Shown piece after piece: positions 34,774 through 42,664 of a stretch of DNA of 54,026 bases. This stretch comes from Bifidobacteriaceae bacterium (GTDB lineage Bacteria; Actinomycetota; Actinomycetes; Actinomycetales; WQXJ01). The translations under genes were made by a program, and so were the position numbers. The notes under the pieces were generated by a model. That model was not told where the DNA came from and did not search any database. It saw only the letters and a list, made by a program, of their open reading frames with translations. The stretch's first letter is position 1. Each line of letters starts with the position of its first letter. The stretch is taken from NCBI GenBank assembly GCA_031278655.1, contig JAITJZ010000088.1, forward strand, positions 1 to 54,026, in the 5' to 3' direction.

Positions 34774-35472
34774 GCGCAGTTGGCGCAGAATCCTGGCCCA
34801 GTCCGATTTGGTGGCCTGCTCGAGCTGCGCCAGGCAGTCGTCCTGCCCCTCGATGGTCAGGGTCTGGCTCATGCATTGCTGGTACTCCCACTGATCGCCC
34901 CAGGTGACGAGCAGCGGGATGGAGTAAACGGCGAACATTCCGAGCAGTCCCAGGCCCATGGCCAGGTAGACCAGCACGCCTTTGGCCAGCGGCGTCCGCC
35001 GCGCCAGCGCGATCCCCCGGATGGCCACGACCAATGAGACGACCATGGCCGCCAGGCCCAGCGCGGGCCAGGGCAGCGGCAGCGTCAGCCCGATCATTGT
35101 CACCAGCGCGCCTCCGCCGAAGCCGATGACGTAGCGATTGACCCGGGTCAGTTGCTTCTTCTGCTCCGGGGTGAGGGCTTGGAGTTCGCGCTGGATGCGG
35201 GCGCGGCGGGCGGCGCGGTCGCTCTCGGGGCGGCCGGCGGGACCTGGATCGGCCCCGGGCGCGGATCGGGCGGGATGGCGGGGAAGCGGCGGCTGGGCCG
35301 GCGATGCCGTCGGGTCGGTTGGCGGCTGGGTTGGCGGCTGGGTTGGCGGCTGGGCCGGCGATGCCGTCGGTTCGGTTGGCGGGTCGGTCAGCGACGCCGC
35401 CGGGTTGGTTGGCGGCTGGGCTGGCGGTTCGACTGGCGGCGCTGGGTCGGAAGGTGTTTTGGCGCTGGGCAC
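34768..35472 (-). CDS. Proline-rich membrane protein of unknown function
   Basis: 234 aa from the GTG at 35472. The N-terminal ~80 residues are a Pro/Thr/Ala tract ('PPTQPPTQPPTDPTASPAQPP') encoded by 12-bp DNA repeats, followed by a charged 'RRARIQRELQALTPEQKKQL' segment, three hydrophobic helices and a short acidic C-terminus with two cysteines ('CMSQTLTIEGQDDC'). No family recognised. I prefer 35472 to the track's ATG at 35508 because a GACAAT box lies 6 nt upstream on this strand; this is uncertain. It is divergent from purN and convergent with hemH. Confidence 0.65.
   Translation of the reverse strand: MPSAKTPSDPAPPVEPPAQPPTNPAASLTDPPTEPTASPAQPPTQPPTQPPTDPTASPAQPPLPRHPARSAPGADPGPAGRPESDRAARRARIQRELQALTPEQKKQLTRVNRYVIGFGGGALVTMIGLTLPLPWPALGLAAMVVSLVVAIRGIALARRTPLAKGVLVYLAMGLGLLGMFAVYSIPLLVTWGDQWEYQQCMSQTLTIEGQDDCLAQLEQATKSDWARILRQLRG
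35290..35420. repeat. Tandem GGTTGGCGGCTG repeats in the Pro-rich coding region
   Basis: Three adjacent GGTTGGCGGCTG units are flanked by a duplicated GCCGGCGATGCCGTCGG block. Translated on the minus strand they give QPPTQPPT repeats, so unit-number variation would alter the Pro-rich tract length without a frameshift. Confidence 0.65.
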
Positions 35473-35525
35473 CCGGCCATTGTCTCGCGCCAACCGCGTC
35501 CGAGCCAACTGCGCCGCGCGCCCGG

Positions 35526-35531
35526 TATGGT
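35526..35531 (+). promoter_or_regulatory. Probable -10 box (TATGGT) of leaderless purN
   Basis: TATGGT lies 6 nt before the GTG at 35538 and no ribosome binding site is present. Confidence 0.5.
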
Positions 35532-35537
35532 GACGGG

Positions 35538-36125
35538 GTGGGTTTTCGAGTGGTCGTCCTCGCCTCCGGGGTCGGCAGCCTGGCCGAGGCCCTGATCCGG
35601 GCCGCTGGCGAGCCCGATTACCCGGCCAGGGTGGCGGCTGTGGGCGCCGACCGCCCGGCGCCCGCCTTGGCGATGGCCCGTTCGCACGGCCTGGCGGTTT
35701 TCAGGGTCTTCCCCGGCGACTTCGGCACGCGCGCCGAATGGGACCGGGCTTTGGCCGTGGCGGTCGCGGCCTTCCGGCCCGAACTGGTGGTCTCGGCCGG
35801 TTTCATGCGCGTCTTGGGGCCAGATTTCCTGGCCCGCTTCGGCGACCGCACCATCAACACCCATCCGGCCTTGCTGCCAGCCTTCGCCGGGGCGCACGCC
35901 GTGCGGGACGCCCTGGCCGCCGGGGCGGGGTTCACCGGGTGCACCATTCACCAAGTCGACGCCGGGGTCGACACCGGCCCGGTCTTGGCGCAGCGCCGGG
36001 TCCCCATCATGCCGGGTGACACCGAGGCGGTCTTGCACGCGCGCGTCAAGGTCCAAGAGCGCGAGCTGCTGGTCGAAGTCGTGGCGGCGCTGGCGCGCGG
36101 CGCCATCAAGCTCGCCCGTCCCTGA
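35538..36125 (+). CDS. purN: Phosphoribosylglycinamide formyltransferase
   Basis: Formylates GAR with 10-formyl-THF in purine synthesis. 195 aa from the GTG at 35538, which gives the expected 'FRVVVLASGVGSLAEALI' N-terminus; the track's 35304 start runs through the divergent gene. The catalytic blocks 'GFMRVLGPDFLARFGDRTINTHPALLPAF.G' and 'GCTIHQVDAGVDTGPVLAQ' are intact. It is normally followed by purH, which is absent here; aztD lies downstream instead. Confidence 0.92.
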   Translation: MGFRVVVLASGVGSLAEALIRAAGEPDYPARVAAVGADRPAPALAMARSHGLAVFRVFPGDFGTRAEWDRALAVAVAAFRPELVVSAGFMRVLGPDFLARFGDRTINTHPALLPAFAGAHAVRDALAAGAGFTGCTIHQVDAGVDTGPVLAQRRVPIMPGDTEAVLHARVKVQERELLVEVVAALARGAIKLARP

Positions 36126-36310
36126 CCCCGCCCGGCCCGTCCCTGATCCCGCCCGGCCGTGCCTCCGCCCGGCCGTGCCTCCGCCCGGCCGTGCCTCCGC
36201 CCGGCCCGGACCCGCCCGGCCCGGACCCGCCCGGCCCCGCTTCGCCCTGACCCCGCCCGTCCCTGACCCCGCCCGACCCGGCCCCTGCCCGGCCCCCACG
36301 GCGCCGCGCC
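36126..36310. repeat. C-rich low-complexity tract with 16- and 13-bp tandem repeats
   Basis: Begins at the purN stop. CCGTGCCTCCGCCCGG occurs three times head to tail (about 36157-36205), then GGCCCGGACCCGCCC twice, then related degenerate units. The minus strand is very G-rich. No gene is credible here; every frame reads as Pro/Arg/Ala low complexity. Confidence 0.7.
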
Positions 36311-36325
36311 ACACTCCCCGCAAAA

Positions 36326-36340
36326 TGAAAACGGTTATCA
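36326..36340. promoter_or_regulatory. Zur-like box ahead of aztD
   Basis: TGAAAACGGTTATCA is a 15-bp near-perfect inverted repeat (TGAAAAC/GTTATCA) and fits the actinobacterial Zur pattern TGAWAAC-n-GTTWTCA. It ends 10 bp before a TATGCT -10 candidate at 36351-36356, so it would occlude the promoter when zinc-loaded Zur binds. It is one of the few AT-rich islands in the region. Confidence 0.65.
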
Positions 36341-36433
36341 CTTGGCATGTTATGCTGGGCGCCCAGGCATAACGACAAGCCGTTCAAACCCAAACTCGAA
36401 AGGAGACGCGAGCCAGCGCTCGCGCAACAGACC

Positions 36434-37786
36434 ATGCATCTTTTAGAGCCCCTTTCAGCCTCCACGCCCGAGCGGCCCCGCCGCCGCGGGACCGCCGCCA
36501 CAGCGGCGCTGGCCGCGCTCGCCGCCGCCGCCCTGTCGCTGAGCGCCTGCGGCCAGGACGCCGACAGCGCCCAGAAATCGCCGTCCTCCACGCCACCGGC
36601 CAGCCCCGAAGAACAGGTCGAATCGGACGCCGGCGAAGTCGCCGCCCCGGCGCCGCGCCTGGCGCTGACCTACGACGGCGGCATCCAAGTGCTCGACGCC
36701 CTGACCCTGGAATTGGTGGCCGACCTGCCCCTCGACGGCTTCAACCGGCTCAACCCGGCGGGCGACCAGCGCCATGTCTTCGTGTCCACGGCCGGCGGCT
36801 TCAAACTCCTGGACACAGGCGTCTACGCCGTCGCCCACGGCGACCACGCGCACTACTACGCCGCCGCCCCGGTCCTGGAAGACGGCATCGTCGTGGCGGC
36901 CGAAACTCCCGGCCATGTGGTCGCCCACGACGACCTGACCAGCCTGTTCGATGACGCCACCGGGCACGTCACCATCCTCGAGGCGGACGACCTGGACGTG
37001 GTGACGCGCGAATACGACTCCCCGGCCGCGCATCACGGCGTGGCCGTGGCCCTGCCTGACGGCCAGCTCGTCGTCACCCAGGGGACCTCCGAGGAGCGGA
37101 CCGGGATCGTGGTGCTGGACGCCTCCGGCGCCCAAGTCGCGGAATCGGCCGACTGCCCCAATGTCCATGGCGAAGCCGTCGCGGCCGAAGAGGCCGTCGC
37201 CTTCGGCTGCCAGGGCGGCGCCCTGATCTACGCCGAAGGCGCCGTCGCCTTCGCGTCGGCCCCGGCGCCGGAGGGCCGCATCAGCACCATCGCGGCCAAC
37301 GAATCGAGCCCGGTGGCGCTCGCCAACTACTCGCTGACCGGCTCGGAGGCGCCCGCGACCAGCGTGGCCTTGATCGACACCGCCGCCAAGGCCGTGCGCA
37401 CCCTCGACCTCGGCACGCCCTATACCAACTTCACCGTCACCGACGAGGGCGTCGGCTTGGTCCTTGGCGCCGATGGCAAGCTCCATGTGATCGACTTGGC
37501 GGCGGCGGCGGAGACGGCGTCGTACCAGGTCATCGACCCGTTCGAGGTCCCGGCCGAGTGGCAGCAGCCGCGCCCGCGCGTCCTCATGGTGGCCGGCATG
37601 GCCTACGTCACCGACACCGCCGGGCAGGCGATCCACATCGTCGACCCGGCCACCGGCGAGATCTGGAAGTCCGGCGCCGTCTCGGTGGTGCCGAACGAGG
37701 TCGTCGGCGTCAGCGGCGAGGGGGCCGGCGAGCATGACCACGCCGAGGGCGAAGACCACGAGGACGAAGACCACGAGGACGAATAG
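36434..37786 (+). CDS. aztD: Zinc metallochaperone AztD-like lipoprotein
   Basis: AztD proteins are beta-propeller-like extracytoplasmic chaperones that hand zinc to the binding protein AztC of the AztABC importer. The 450-aa product has a lipoprotein signal ('AALAAAALSLSAC'), strongly family-like blocks ('RLALTYDGGIQVLDALTLELV', 'RHVFVSTAGGFKLLDTGVYAVAHGDHAHYY', 'AHHGVAVALPDGQLVVT', 'NVHGEAVAAEEAVAFGC') and a His/Asp/Glu C-terminus ('EHDHAEGEDHEDEDHEDE') able to bind metal. The ATG at 36434 is the first plausible start; the GGAGA upstream is distant (about 27 nt). A Zur-like box precedes it. No aztABC genes are in the window. Confidence 0.87.
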   Translation: MHLLEPLSASTPERPRRRGTAATAALAALAAAALSLSACGQDADSAQKSPSSTPPASPEEQVESDAGEVAAPAPRLALTYDGGIQVLDALTLELVADLPLDGFNRLNPAGDQRHVFVSTAGGFKLLDTGVYAVAHGDHAHYYAAAPVLEDGIVVAAETPGHVVAHDDLTSLFDDATGHVTILEADDLDVVTREYDSPAAHHGVAVALPDGQLVVTQGTSEERTGIVVLDASGAQVAESADCPNVHGEAVAAEEAVAFGCQGGALIYAEGAVAFASAPAPEGRISTIAANESSPVALANYSLTGSEAPATSVALIDTAAKAVRTLDLGTPYTNFTVTDEGVGLVLGADGKLHVIDLAAAAETASYQVIDPFEVPAEWQQPRPRVLMVAGMAYVTDTAGQAIHIVDPATGEIWKSGAVSVVPNEVVGVSGEGAGEHDHAEGEDHEDEDHEDE

Positions 37787-37795
37787 GCCTCCGGC

Positions 37796-37805
37796 GCCCG
37801 ATGCC
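37796..37805 (-). repeat. Dispersed GGCATCGGGC motif (minus orientation)
   Basis: GCGCCCGATGCCG in the short convergent spacer between aztD and the RND gene. Confidence 0.5.
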
Positions 37806-37815
37806 GCTCGGCCGG

Positions 37816-40800
37816 TCAGGCGCTGAGGGCGGCTTCCAGCTCGGCTCGGCGGGCGGCCATCCGCGCCGCGCGCTTGGCCTCGCGGCGGTCGTGGGCGCGG
37901 GCCTCGGCGCGGTAGAGGACCGGGACCACGATCAAGGTCAGGACGGTCGATGAGACCAGTCCACCGATCACCACCAGGGCCAGCGGCTTGGACAAGAACC
38001 CGCCCTGTCCGGTGATCCCGAGCGCCATCGGGGTCAGGGCGCAGACCGTGGCCAGCGCGGTCATGACGATGGGCCGCAGGCGCTTGCGGGCGCCCTCGAC
38101 GATTGCCTCGTCGAGGGCGCGCCCACGCCGGCGGTACTGGTTGATGAGGTCGATCAAAACGATCGCGTTCGAGACCACGATCCCGACCAGCATCAACAGG
38201 CCGATCAGCGAGGCCACGCCCAGGGGCGTGCCGCTGATGAGCAGGGCGGCGAGCGCGCCGGTGGCGGCGAACGGGATCGAGATCAGCAGGATGAACGGCT
38301 GCAGCAAGGACCCGAAGGTCGCCACCATGACGATGAAGACGATGGCGATGGCCAGGACCAGGGCCAAGCCGAGGTCGGCGAAGGCTTGGCTCTGCTGGGC
38401 GGCGACGCCGCCAACTGCGACGCTCACCCCCGGCGGCAGGTCCAGCTCCTCGACCGCCTCGGTCAGGCGCCCGGAGAGGCCGCCTAGGTCCTGACTCTCC
38501 GGCGTCACCGAGACGGTGGCGCTGCGCCGGCCATCGACCCTGGTCAGCGCGGCCGGGACGGAGACTTCTTCGACCTTGGCGATCTGCTCCAGCGTCAGCA
38601 CGCCGGTGGGGCTCGCCCCCAGGGGCAGGGCCCTCAACTCGGCCACCGAGGTCGCGCCCGGCCCCAGCGACAGTTTGACCTGGACCTCGGCGGCGTCGAT
38701 CTCGAGGCTGCCAATGGTGCTGGGAGTCATCAGCCCGGCGACCATGCCTTCGACCGCCGTCTCGGTCATGCCCAGGGCGGCGGCCGCGTCGCGGTCGACG
38801 GCGATCTCGATGGCGGGGCTGGCCTCTGTCAGGGTGTTGGTGACCTCGATGGCGCCGGGCACTTCGCGCACGCGCGCGTCGACCAGGCGCGTGGCCGAGT
38901 CGATCGCGTCCGCGTCGGTGCCCTGGACAATCAGGTCGACGGTGGTCGAACCCATCATCGCCTCGGCGCCGCCAACGGAGATGCCGGTGGACGCCTCGCC
39001 GCCCAGGTCGGCAACGGTGGCGCGGACCGCCGCCTCGGCGGCGGCCGAATCGGCCCCGTCCGCCAGCGTGACGGCGAAGGTCGCCTGCGGCGAACTGGAG
39101 ACCATGCCCATCATCGAGCCGCCGCCGACTGTGGTCTGGACCCCGGCCACGTCTGTTAGCGCTAACAGGGCGTCTTCGATGCGGCGGGCGTCGGCGTCTT
39201 GGACGTCGAGGGCGGTGGCCGCCTCGAAGGTCTCGGTCACGGTCAGCGTGTCCCGGCCCATGTCGCCAAGGAAGTTGGTCTCCAGCCTGAGGGCCAGCGC
39301 CGAGGTCCCGCCCAGCAGCGCCACCGCCGCCACCAGCGTAATGACTGGGTGGGCCAGGGCGCCCCGGAGGGTCGGCAGGTAGGCGCGCTGCCACAGGCCG
39401 CGGCGCTCCTTGGCCTCGGCCCGGGCGCGCACCTCCTCGCGGAAGTCCTCGCCCACGGCCACCGGCGTCTTGACGAACCAGTAAGCCAGCACGGGCACGA
39501 TTGTTAGCGCTACCAGGAGCGAGGCCATCAGGGAGATGGTGATGGTCAGGGCGAACGGACGGAACAATTCGCCGACCATCCCGCCGACGAACGCCATCGG
39601 CAAGAAGACCGCCACCGTGCAGACGGTCGAGGAGGCGATGGCGCCCGCCACCTCGCGGACAGCCCCGATGATCGCCGGAGCCTTGGCCTCGCCATAGGTC
39701 AGGTGCCGCTTGATGTTTTCGATGACGACGATCGAGTCGTCCACCACCCGGCCGATCGAGATGGTCAGAGCCCCCAGGGTGAGCATGTTCAGGGTCTCGC
39801 CGGTGGCGCGCATGGTGATGAAGGCGACCAGCAGGGACAGCGGGATGGAGACGGCGCTGACCAGGGTCGAGCGCACCGACACCAGGAAGACCAGGATCAC
39901 CACCACGGCGAAGGCCAGCCCCAACAGCCCTTCCTCGGCCAGGCTGTTGACCGATTCCTCGATGAACGGCGCCTGGTCGAAGGACACCGCCACGCTCAGC
40001 CCGGCCGCCTCCAGGGCCTCGCCCAAGGCCTCGACCTCGTCGGTGACCGCGTGCGAGATTTCAACCGTGTTGGCGTCGGGGGTTTTGGTGACGGCGATGG
40101 ACACAGCGTCGCGGCCGTCCATCCGCGCGTACGATGACGCCGCCGCCGGCCCCAGCGTCAACGTCGCCACATCGCCCAACCGGACGGGCGCTGGGACGGG
40201 CGCGACGGCATCGGCGGCGCCGGTGGGGGCCCGGTCGGTGGGGGCCCGGTCGGTGGCGGCCTGACCGGCGCCCGCTTGGGCGGTGGCTGACGCGCCCGCG
40301 GCGGCCTGACCGGCGCCCGCCTGGCTGGGTGAGGCGGTGACGAGCGGCAGCCCGGCCAGTTCCTCGACGGAGGTCAAGCGCGAGCCGATTTGGGCCGTCA
40401 GGGTGCGTCCCGACTCGGTGATGGTGCCGGCCGGGAAAGCCAGACCGTTGTTCGTCAGGACCGCGGACACGGTCTGGGCGGTGACCCCGGCGGCGGCCAT
40501 GGCCGGCGTGTCGAGGGCGATCTCGATGACATCGGGCTCGTAGCCGGAGACGTCGACGGAGCGGACGCCCTGGAGTTGCGAGATTTTGGGGACCAGCGCC
40601 TGATCGACGGCGGCGGCCAGTTCGGACGAGTCGGCCGGGCCGCTGCCGCTGCCTGACACGGCCAGTTGGATGACCGGGAAATCGTCTAACGAACCGGTGA
40701 TGACCTGGGTTTCGACATCTTCTGGGAGACTCGGCGCCAGCCGCGTGACGGCGGTCGAGAGTTTCTGGCTGGACACGTCCATGTCGGTGCCGTAGCGGAA

Positions 40801-41085
40801 GGAGACCAACGTGAAGGTGACCGAGTTCATGGAGGTCGTCTCGATCTCATCGACGCCGGCGACCGACCGGATGGCGGCCTCGACCTGGGTCGCCACCTGG
40901 TCCTCGAGGATGACGGCGCTCGCCCCCGGGTAGGTGGCGACAACGGCGGCCATCGGGATCTCGAGCGACGGGATCAGCTCCTGCTTGAGCGACCCGAGGC
41001 TGAAGATCCCGCCGATGGTGATGGCGATCGTGGCCAGCGCCACCACGGCGCGATTGCGCAAGGACAGGCGGGCGAGTCGAAACAC
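37816..41085 (-). CDS. RND-family efflux pump (AcrB/HAE1-like)
   Basis: Proton-driven multidrug-type exporter of about 1089 aa. The repeated half structure is visible: TM1 'RNRAVVALATIAITIGGIFSLGSLKQELIPSLEIP', TM4-region 'GRVVDDSIVVIENIKRH' and the second half 'LIGLLMLVGIVVSNAIVLIDLINQYRRRG'. The track begins at ATG 41100, but GGGAGG right after that ATG is a ribosome binding site for the GTG at 41085, giving 'MFRLARLSLRNRAV'. The first periplasmic domain contains a low-complexity insert ('QAGAGQAAAGASATAQAGAG'). No membrane-fusion or outer-membrane partner gene is adjacent, as usual for monoderms. It is divergent from a MarR regulator. A perfect 16-bp palindrome CTGTTAGCGCTAACAG lies inside it. 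Confidence 0.9.
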   Translation of the reverse strand: MFRLARLSLRNRAVVALATIAITIGGIFSLGSLKQELIPSLEIPMAAVVATYPGASAVILEDQVATQVEAAIRSVAGVDEIETTSMNSVTFTLVSFRYGTDMDVSSQKLSTAVTRLAPSLPEDVETQVITGSLDDFPVIQLAVSGSGSGPADSSELAAAVDQALVPKISQLQGVRSVDVSGYEPDVIEIALDTPAMAAAGVTAQTVSAVLTNNGLAFPAGTITESGRTLTAQIGSRLTSVEELAGLPLVTASPSQAGAGQAAAGASATAQAGAGQAATDRAPTDRAPTGAADAVAPVPAPVRLGDVATLTLGPAAASSYARMDGRDAVSIAVTKTPDANTVEISHAVTDEVEALGEALEAAGLSVAVSFDQAPFIEESVNSLAEEGLLGLAFAVVVILVFLVSVRSTLVSAVSIPLSLLVAFITMRATGETLNMLTLGALTISIGRVVDDSIVVIENIKRHLTYGEAKAPAIIGAVREVAGAIASSTVCTVAVFLPMAFVGGMVGELFRPFALTITISLMASLLVALTIVPVLAYWFVKTPVAVGEDFREEVRARAEAKERRGLWQRAYLPTLRGALAHPVITLVAAVALLGGTSALALRLETNFLGDMGRDTLTVTETFEAATALDVQDADARRIEDALLALTDVAGVQTTVGGGSMMGMVSSSPQATFAVTLADGADSAAAEAAVRATVADLGGEASTGISVGGAEAMMGSTTVDLIVQGTDADAIDSATRLVDARVREVPGAIEVTNTLTEASPAIEIAVDRDAAAALGMTETAVEGMVAGLMTPSTIGSLEIDAAEVQVKLSLGPGATSVAELRALPLGASPTGVLTLEQIAKVEEVSVPAALTRVDGRRSATVSVTPESQDLGGLSGRLTEAVEELDLPPGVSVAVGGVAAQQSQAFADLGLALVLAIAIVFIVMVATFGSLLQPFILLISIPFAATGALAALLISGTPLGVASLIGLLMLVGIVVSNAIVLIDLINQYRRRGRALDEAIVEGARKRLRPIVMTALATVCALTPMALGITGQGGFLSKPLALVVIGGLVSSTVLTLIVVPVLYRAEARAHDRREAKRAARMAARRAELEAALSA
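39153..39168. promoter_or_regulatory. Intragenic perfect LacI-type palindrome in the RND gene
   Basis: CTGTTAGCGCTAACAG is perfectly self-complementary over 16 bp and contains the araB/araD operator core TTAGCGCTAA. It uses rare TTA and CTA Leu codons (LLALT on the minus strand). A near match, TTGTTAGCGCTACC, is at 39501-39514. Confidence 0.45.
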
Positions 41086-41138
41086 GGGGGAACCTCCCAT
41101 AGGATAAGAGCCATCGCCAAGTGGTTAGTCAGCACCAA

Positions 41139-41144
41139 ATCATA
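41139..41144 (-). promoter_or_regulatory. Possible -10 box (TATGAT) for the RND gene
   Basis: TATGAT on the minus strand, about 55 nt before the GTG start. The palindrome at 41148-41164 falls in its spacer region. Confidence 0.4.
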
Positions 41145-41147
41145 TCG

Positions 41148-41164
41148 GTTCGCATGAGGCGAAC
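41148..41164. promoter_or_regulatory. Candidate MarR operator between RND and marR genes
   Basis: GTTCGC-ATGAG-GCGAAC, a 17-bp inverted repeat in the divergent spacer, placed where a dimeric repressor would block the RND promoter. Confidence 0.5.
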
Positions 41165-41209
41165 TAATTGCGCGTGTGCGGGAACGGTGATGATTCAGGG
41201 GAGGTGTTC

Positions 41210-41680
41210 GTGAGCGAGGAAGCCCGGCGGGCGGAACTCCTGCGTGAACTCGAGTCGGTCTACGACAGCTTGCGCGGCGCCGAGCTGCGATCGCAACTCG
41301 CCGCCAGGGCGGATTCGATCTTGACCCCGCAACAAATCAGGGTGGTCGGATTGTTAGCGCTAAACGGCCCAATGCGTTCGAGCCAGGTCGCCGCCGCCCT
41401 CGGCGTCAGCCGCTCGACCATGACCGGGCTGCTGGACCGCCTGGAAAACGGCGGCCTGGTTGTGCGCGCGGTTGATCCCGCGGACGCTCGCGGCCGCACG
41501 GCCGAGGCCACCGAGCGTGGGCGCCAGGCCTTGAGCGAGCTGCTCCGCACCAAGATGGTGGCCCCGGACCGGGTGGTCCGGCGTTTGAACGTGGAGGAGT
41601 TGGAGGGCCTGCTGACCGGTTTTCGGGCGGTCTTGCGCGAGGTGCGGGCGCTGGCCGAGTCAGGCGCCGACGCCGTCTGA
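41210..41680 (+). CDS. MarR-family transcriptional regulator
   Basis: 156-aa winged-helix regulator. The HTH is 'MRSSQVAAALGVSRSTMTGLLDRLENGGLVVRAVDPADARGRTAEAT', with the typical MarR wing D-x-R. The GTG at 41210 has GGGGAGG five bases upstream and replaces the track start at 41168. Divergent from the RND pump, it probably represses it via the palindrome at 41148-41164. The coding sequence contains TTAGCGCTAA at 41354-41363, using two rare Leu codons. Confidence 0.88.
   Translation: MSEEARRAELLRELESVYDSLRGAELRSQLAARADSILTPQQIRVVGLLALNGPMRSSQVAAALGVSRSTMTGLLDRLENGGLVVRAVDPADARGRTAEATERGRQALSELLRTKMVAPDRVVRRLNVEELEGLLTGFRAVLREVRALAESGADAV
41354..41363. promoter_or_regulatory. Intragenic TTAGCGCTAA palindrome in marR
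   Basis: Exact ten-base core of the araB/araD operator, inside the codons for LLALN. Function unknown. Confidence 0.4.
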
Positions 41681-41698
41681 GCGGAGGGCTCGCGCGAG

Positions 41699-41729
41699 GT
41701 GCAGTTTTGCACAATGTGCAGTATTGCAC
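41699..41729. promoter_or_regulatory. Tandem TetR operators overlapping a promoter
   Basis: GTGCAGTTTTGCAC (41699-41712) and GTGCAGTATTGCAC (41716-41729) are near-identical 14-mers, each with GTGCA/TGCAC arms, centres 17 bp apart. TTGCAC at 41707-41712 can serve as -35 with TAGTGT (41731-41736) as -10 at 18 bp spacing, so bound repressor would cover the promoter. Confidence 0.65.
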
Positions 41730-41730
41730 T

Positions 41731-41736
41731 TAGTGT
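41731..41736 (+). promoter_or_regulatory. Probable -10 box (TAGTGT) of leaderless tetR-mmpL transcript
   Basis: TAGTGT is 6 nt before the ATG at 41743. No ribosome binding site precedes that ATG. Confidence 0.5.
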
Positions 41737-41742
41737 AAGCGC

Positions 41743-42615
41743 ATGCGTATTGAGCCGGAGGCCGGCGGCGGGCGCGAGGCCGCCGCCAAAGAACGGCGCC
41801 GGGCGCGGATCGTCCAAGTGGCGACAGAATTGCTGGACGAGCGCGGCGGGTCCGGTTTCACCGTCGATGAGGTGGCGGCGCGAGCCGAGGTCTCGCGCCG
41901 GACAGTCTTCAACTACTTCGCCTCCGTCGATGACCTGTCCGTGGCGGCCGCGGCTGAGATGCTCGGCGGATTGATCGACAGCCTGCGGCTGCCGGGAGCG
42001 GCGGCGGGAGACTCGGACGCGGCCAGCCAGGCGTCATCGGCGGACGGCGAGGGCGGCGACCCGGGACTGCTGGCGGCGCGGGCGGCCTTCTCCGACCTCA
42101 CCCAAGTGCTTCGGACGGTCGACCTTGTTGGCCCAATGATCCGCCTGACCAGGGCTTTCAGCCCAGTGGGCCCCGAGGACCCGCGCGTGGCCACAGCCGT
42201 GCAGGAGGCCCTGTTCCTCATCACCGGCCAACTGTCGCGCGAGCTGAGAGCCCGTCACCCCGGCGCTGACCCGCTGGCGGTCGACCTGCTGGTGTCGATG
42301 TTCATCGGCGGAGTGGTGGTGCTCTACGACTATTGGGCCGAACGTTCGGGCATGGTCGAATCCGAGGCCTCGCGCCTGATCTGGCGAGACCTGATTGACC
42401 GCCTGGTCGACCGGATCGGGACCGGTTACCTGGCGACCGAGGCCGTCAAGGAGACCCCGGCCTCGCGGGCGCCGCGCTCGCGGGCGGGCAAGGTGGCGAT
42501 CACGGCGCTGGCTGGCCGGTCCGGCCGGAGCGCCCCGACCGCCGGCGCGCCGAGTGCCCGCGCCCCAATTGCCGGCGCCCCGACCGCCGCCGCCCCGACC
42601 GCCGCCAACCCCTGA
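41743..42615 (+). CDS. TetR-family transcriptional regulator
   Basis: 290 aa. The N-terminal HTH is typical ('RIVQVATELLDERGGSGFTVDEVAARAEVSRRTVFNYFASVDDL', about residues 25-68). The ligand domain follows, and the last ~40 residues are an Ala/Pro-rich low-complexity tail ('SARAPIAGAPTAAAPTAANP'), unusual for the family. It begins 6 nt after a -10 box flanked by two matching palindromes, suggesting tight autoregulation. The MmpL gene begins 49 nt downstream and is presumably its target by co-transcription. Confidence 0.88.
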   Translation: MRIEPEAGGGREAAAKERRRARIVQVATELLDERGGSGFTVDEVAARAEVSRRTVFNYFASVDDLSVAAAAEMLGGLIDSLRLPGAAAGDSDAASQASSADGEGGDPGLLAARAAFSDLTQVLRTVDLVGPMIRLTRAFSPVGPEDPRVATAVQEALFLITGQLSRELRARHPGADPLAVDLLVSMFIGGVVVLYDYWAERSGMVESEASRLIWRDLIDRLVDRIGTGYLATEAVKETPASRAPRSRAGKVAITALAGRSGRSAPTAGAPSARAPIAGAPTAAAPTAANP

Positions 42616-42664
42616 GCCCCTGTCCAAACCACCCCTGACCGGCCGAGCGAAAGAAGACCCCATC

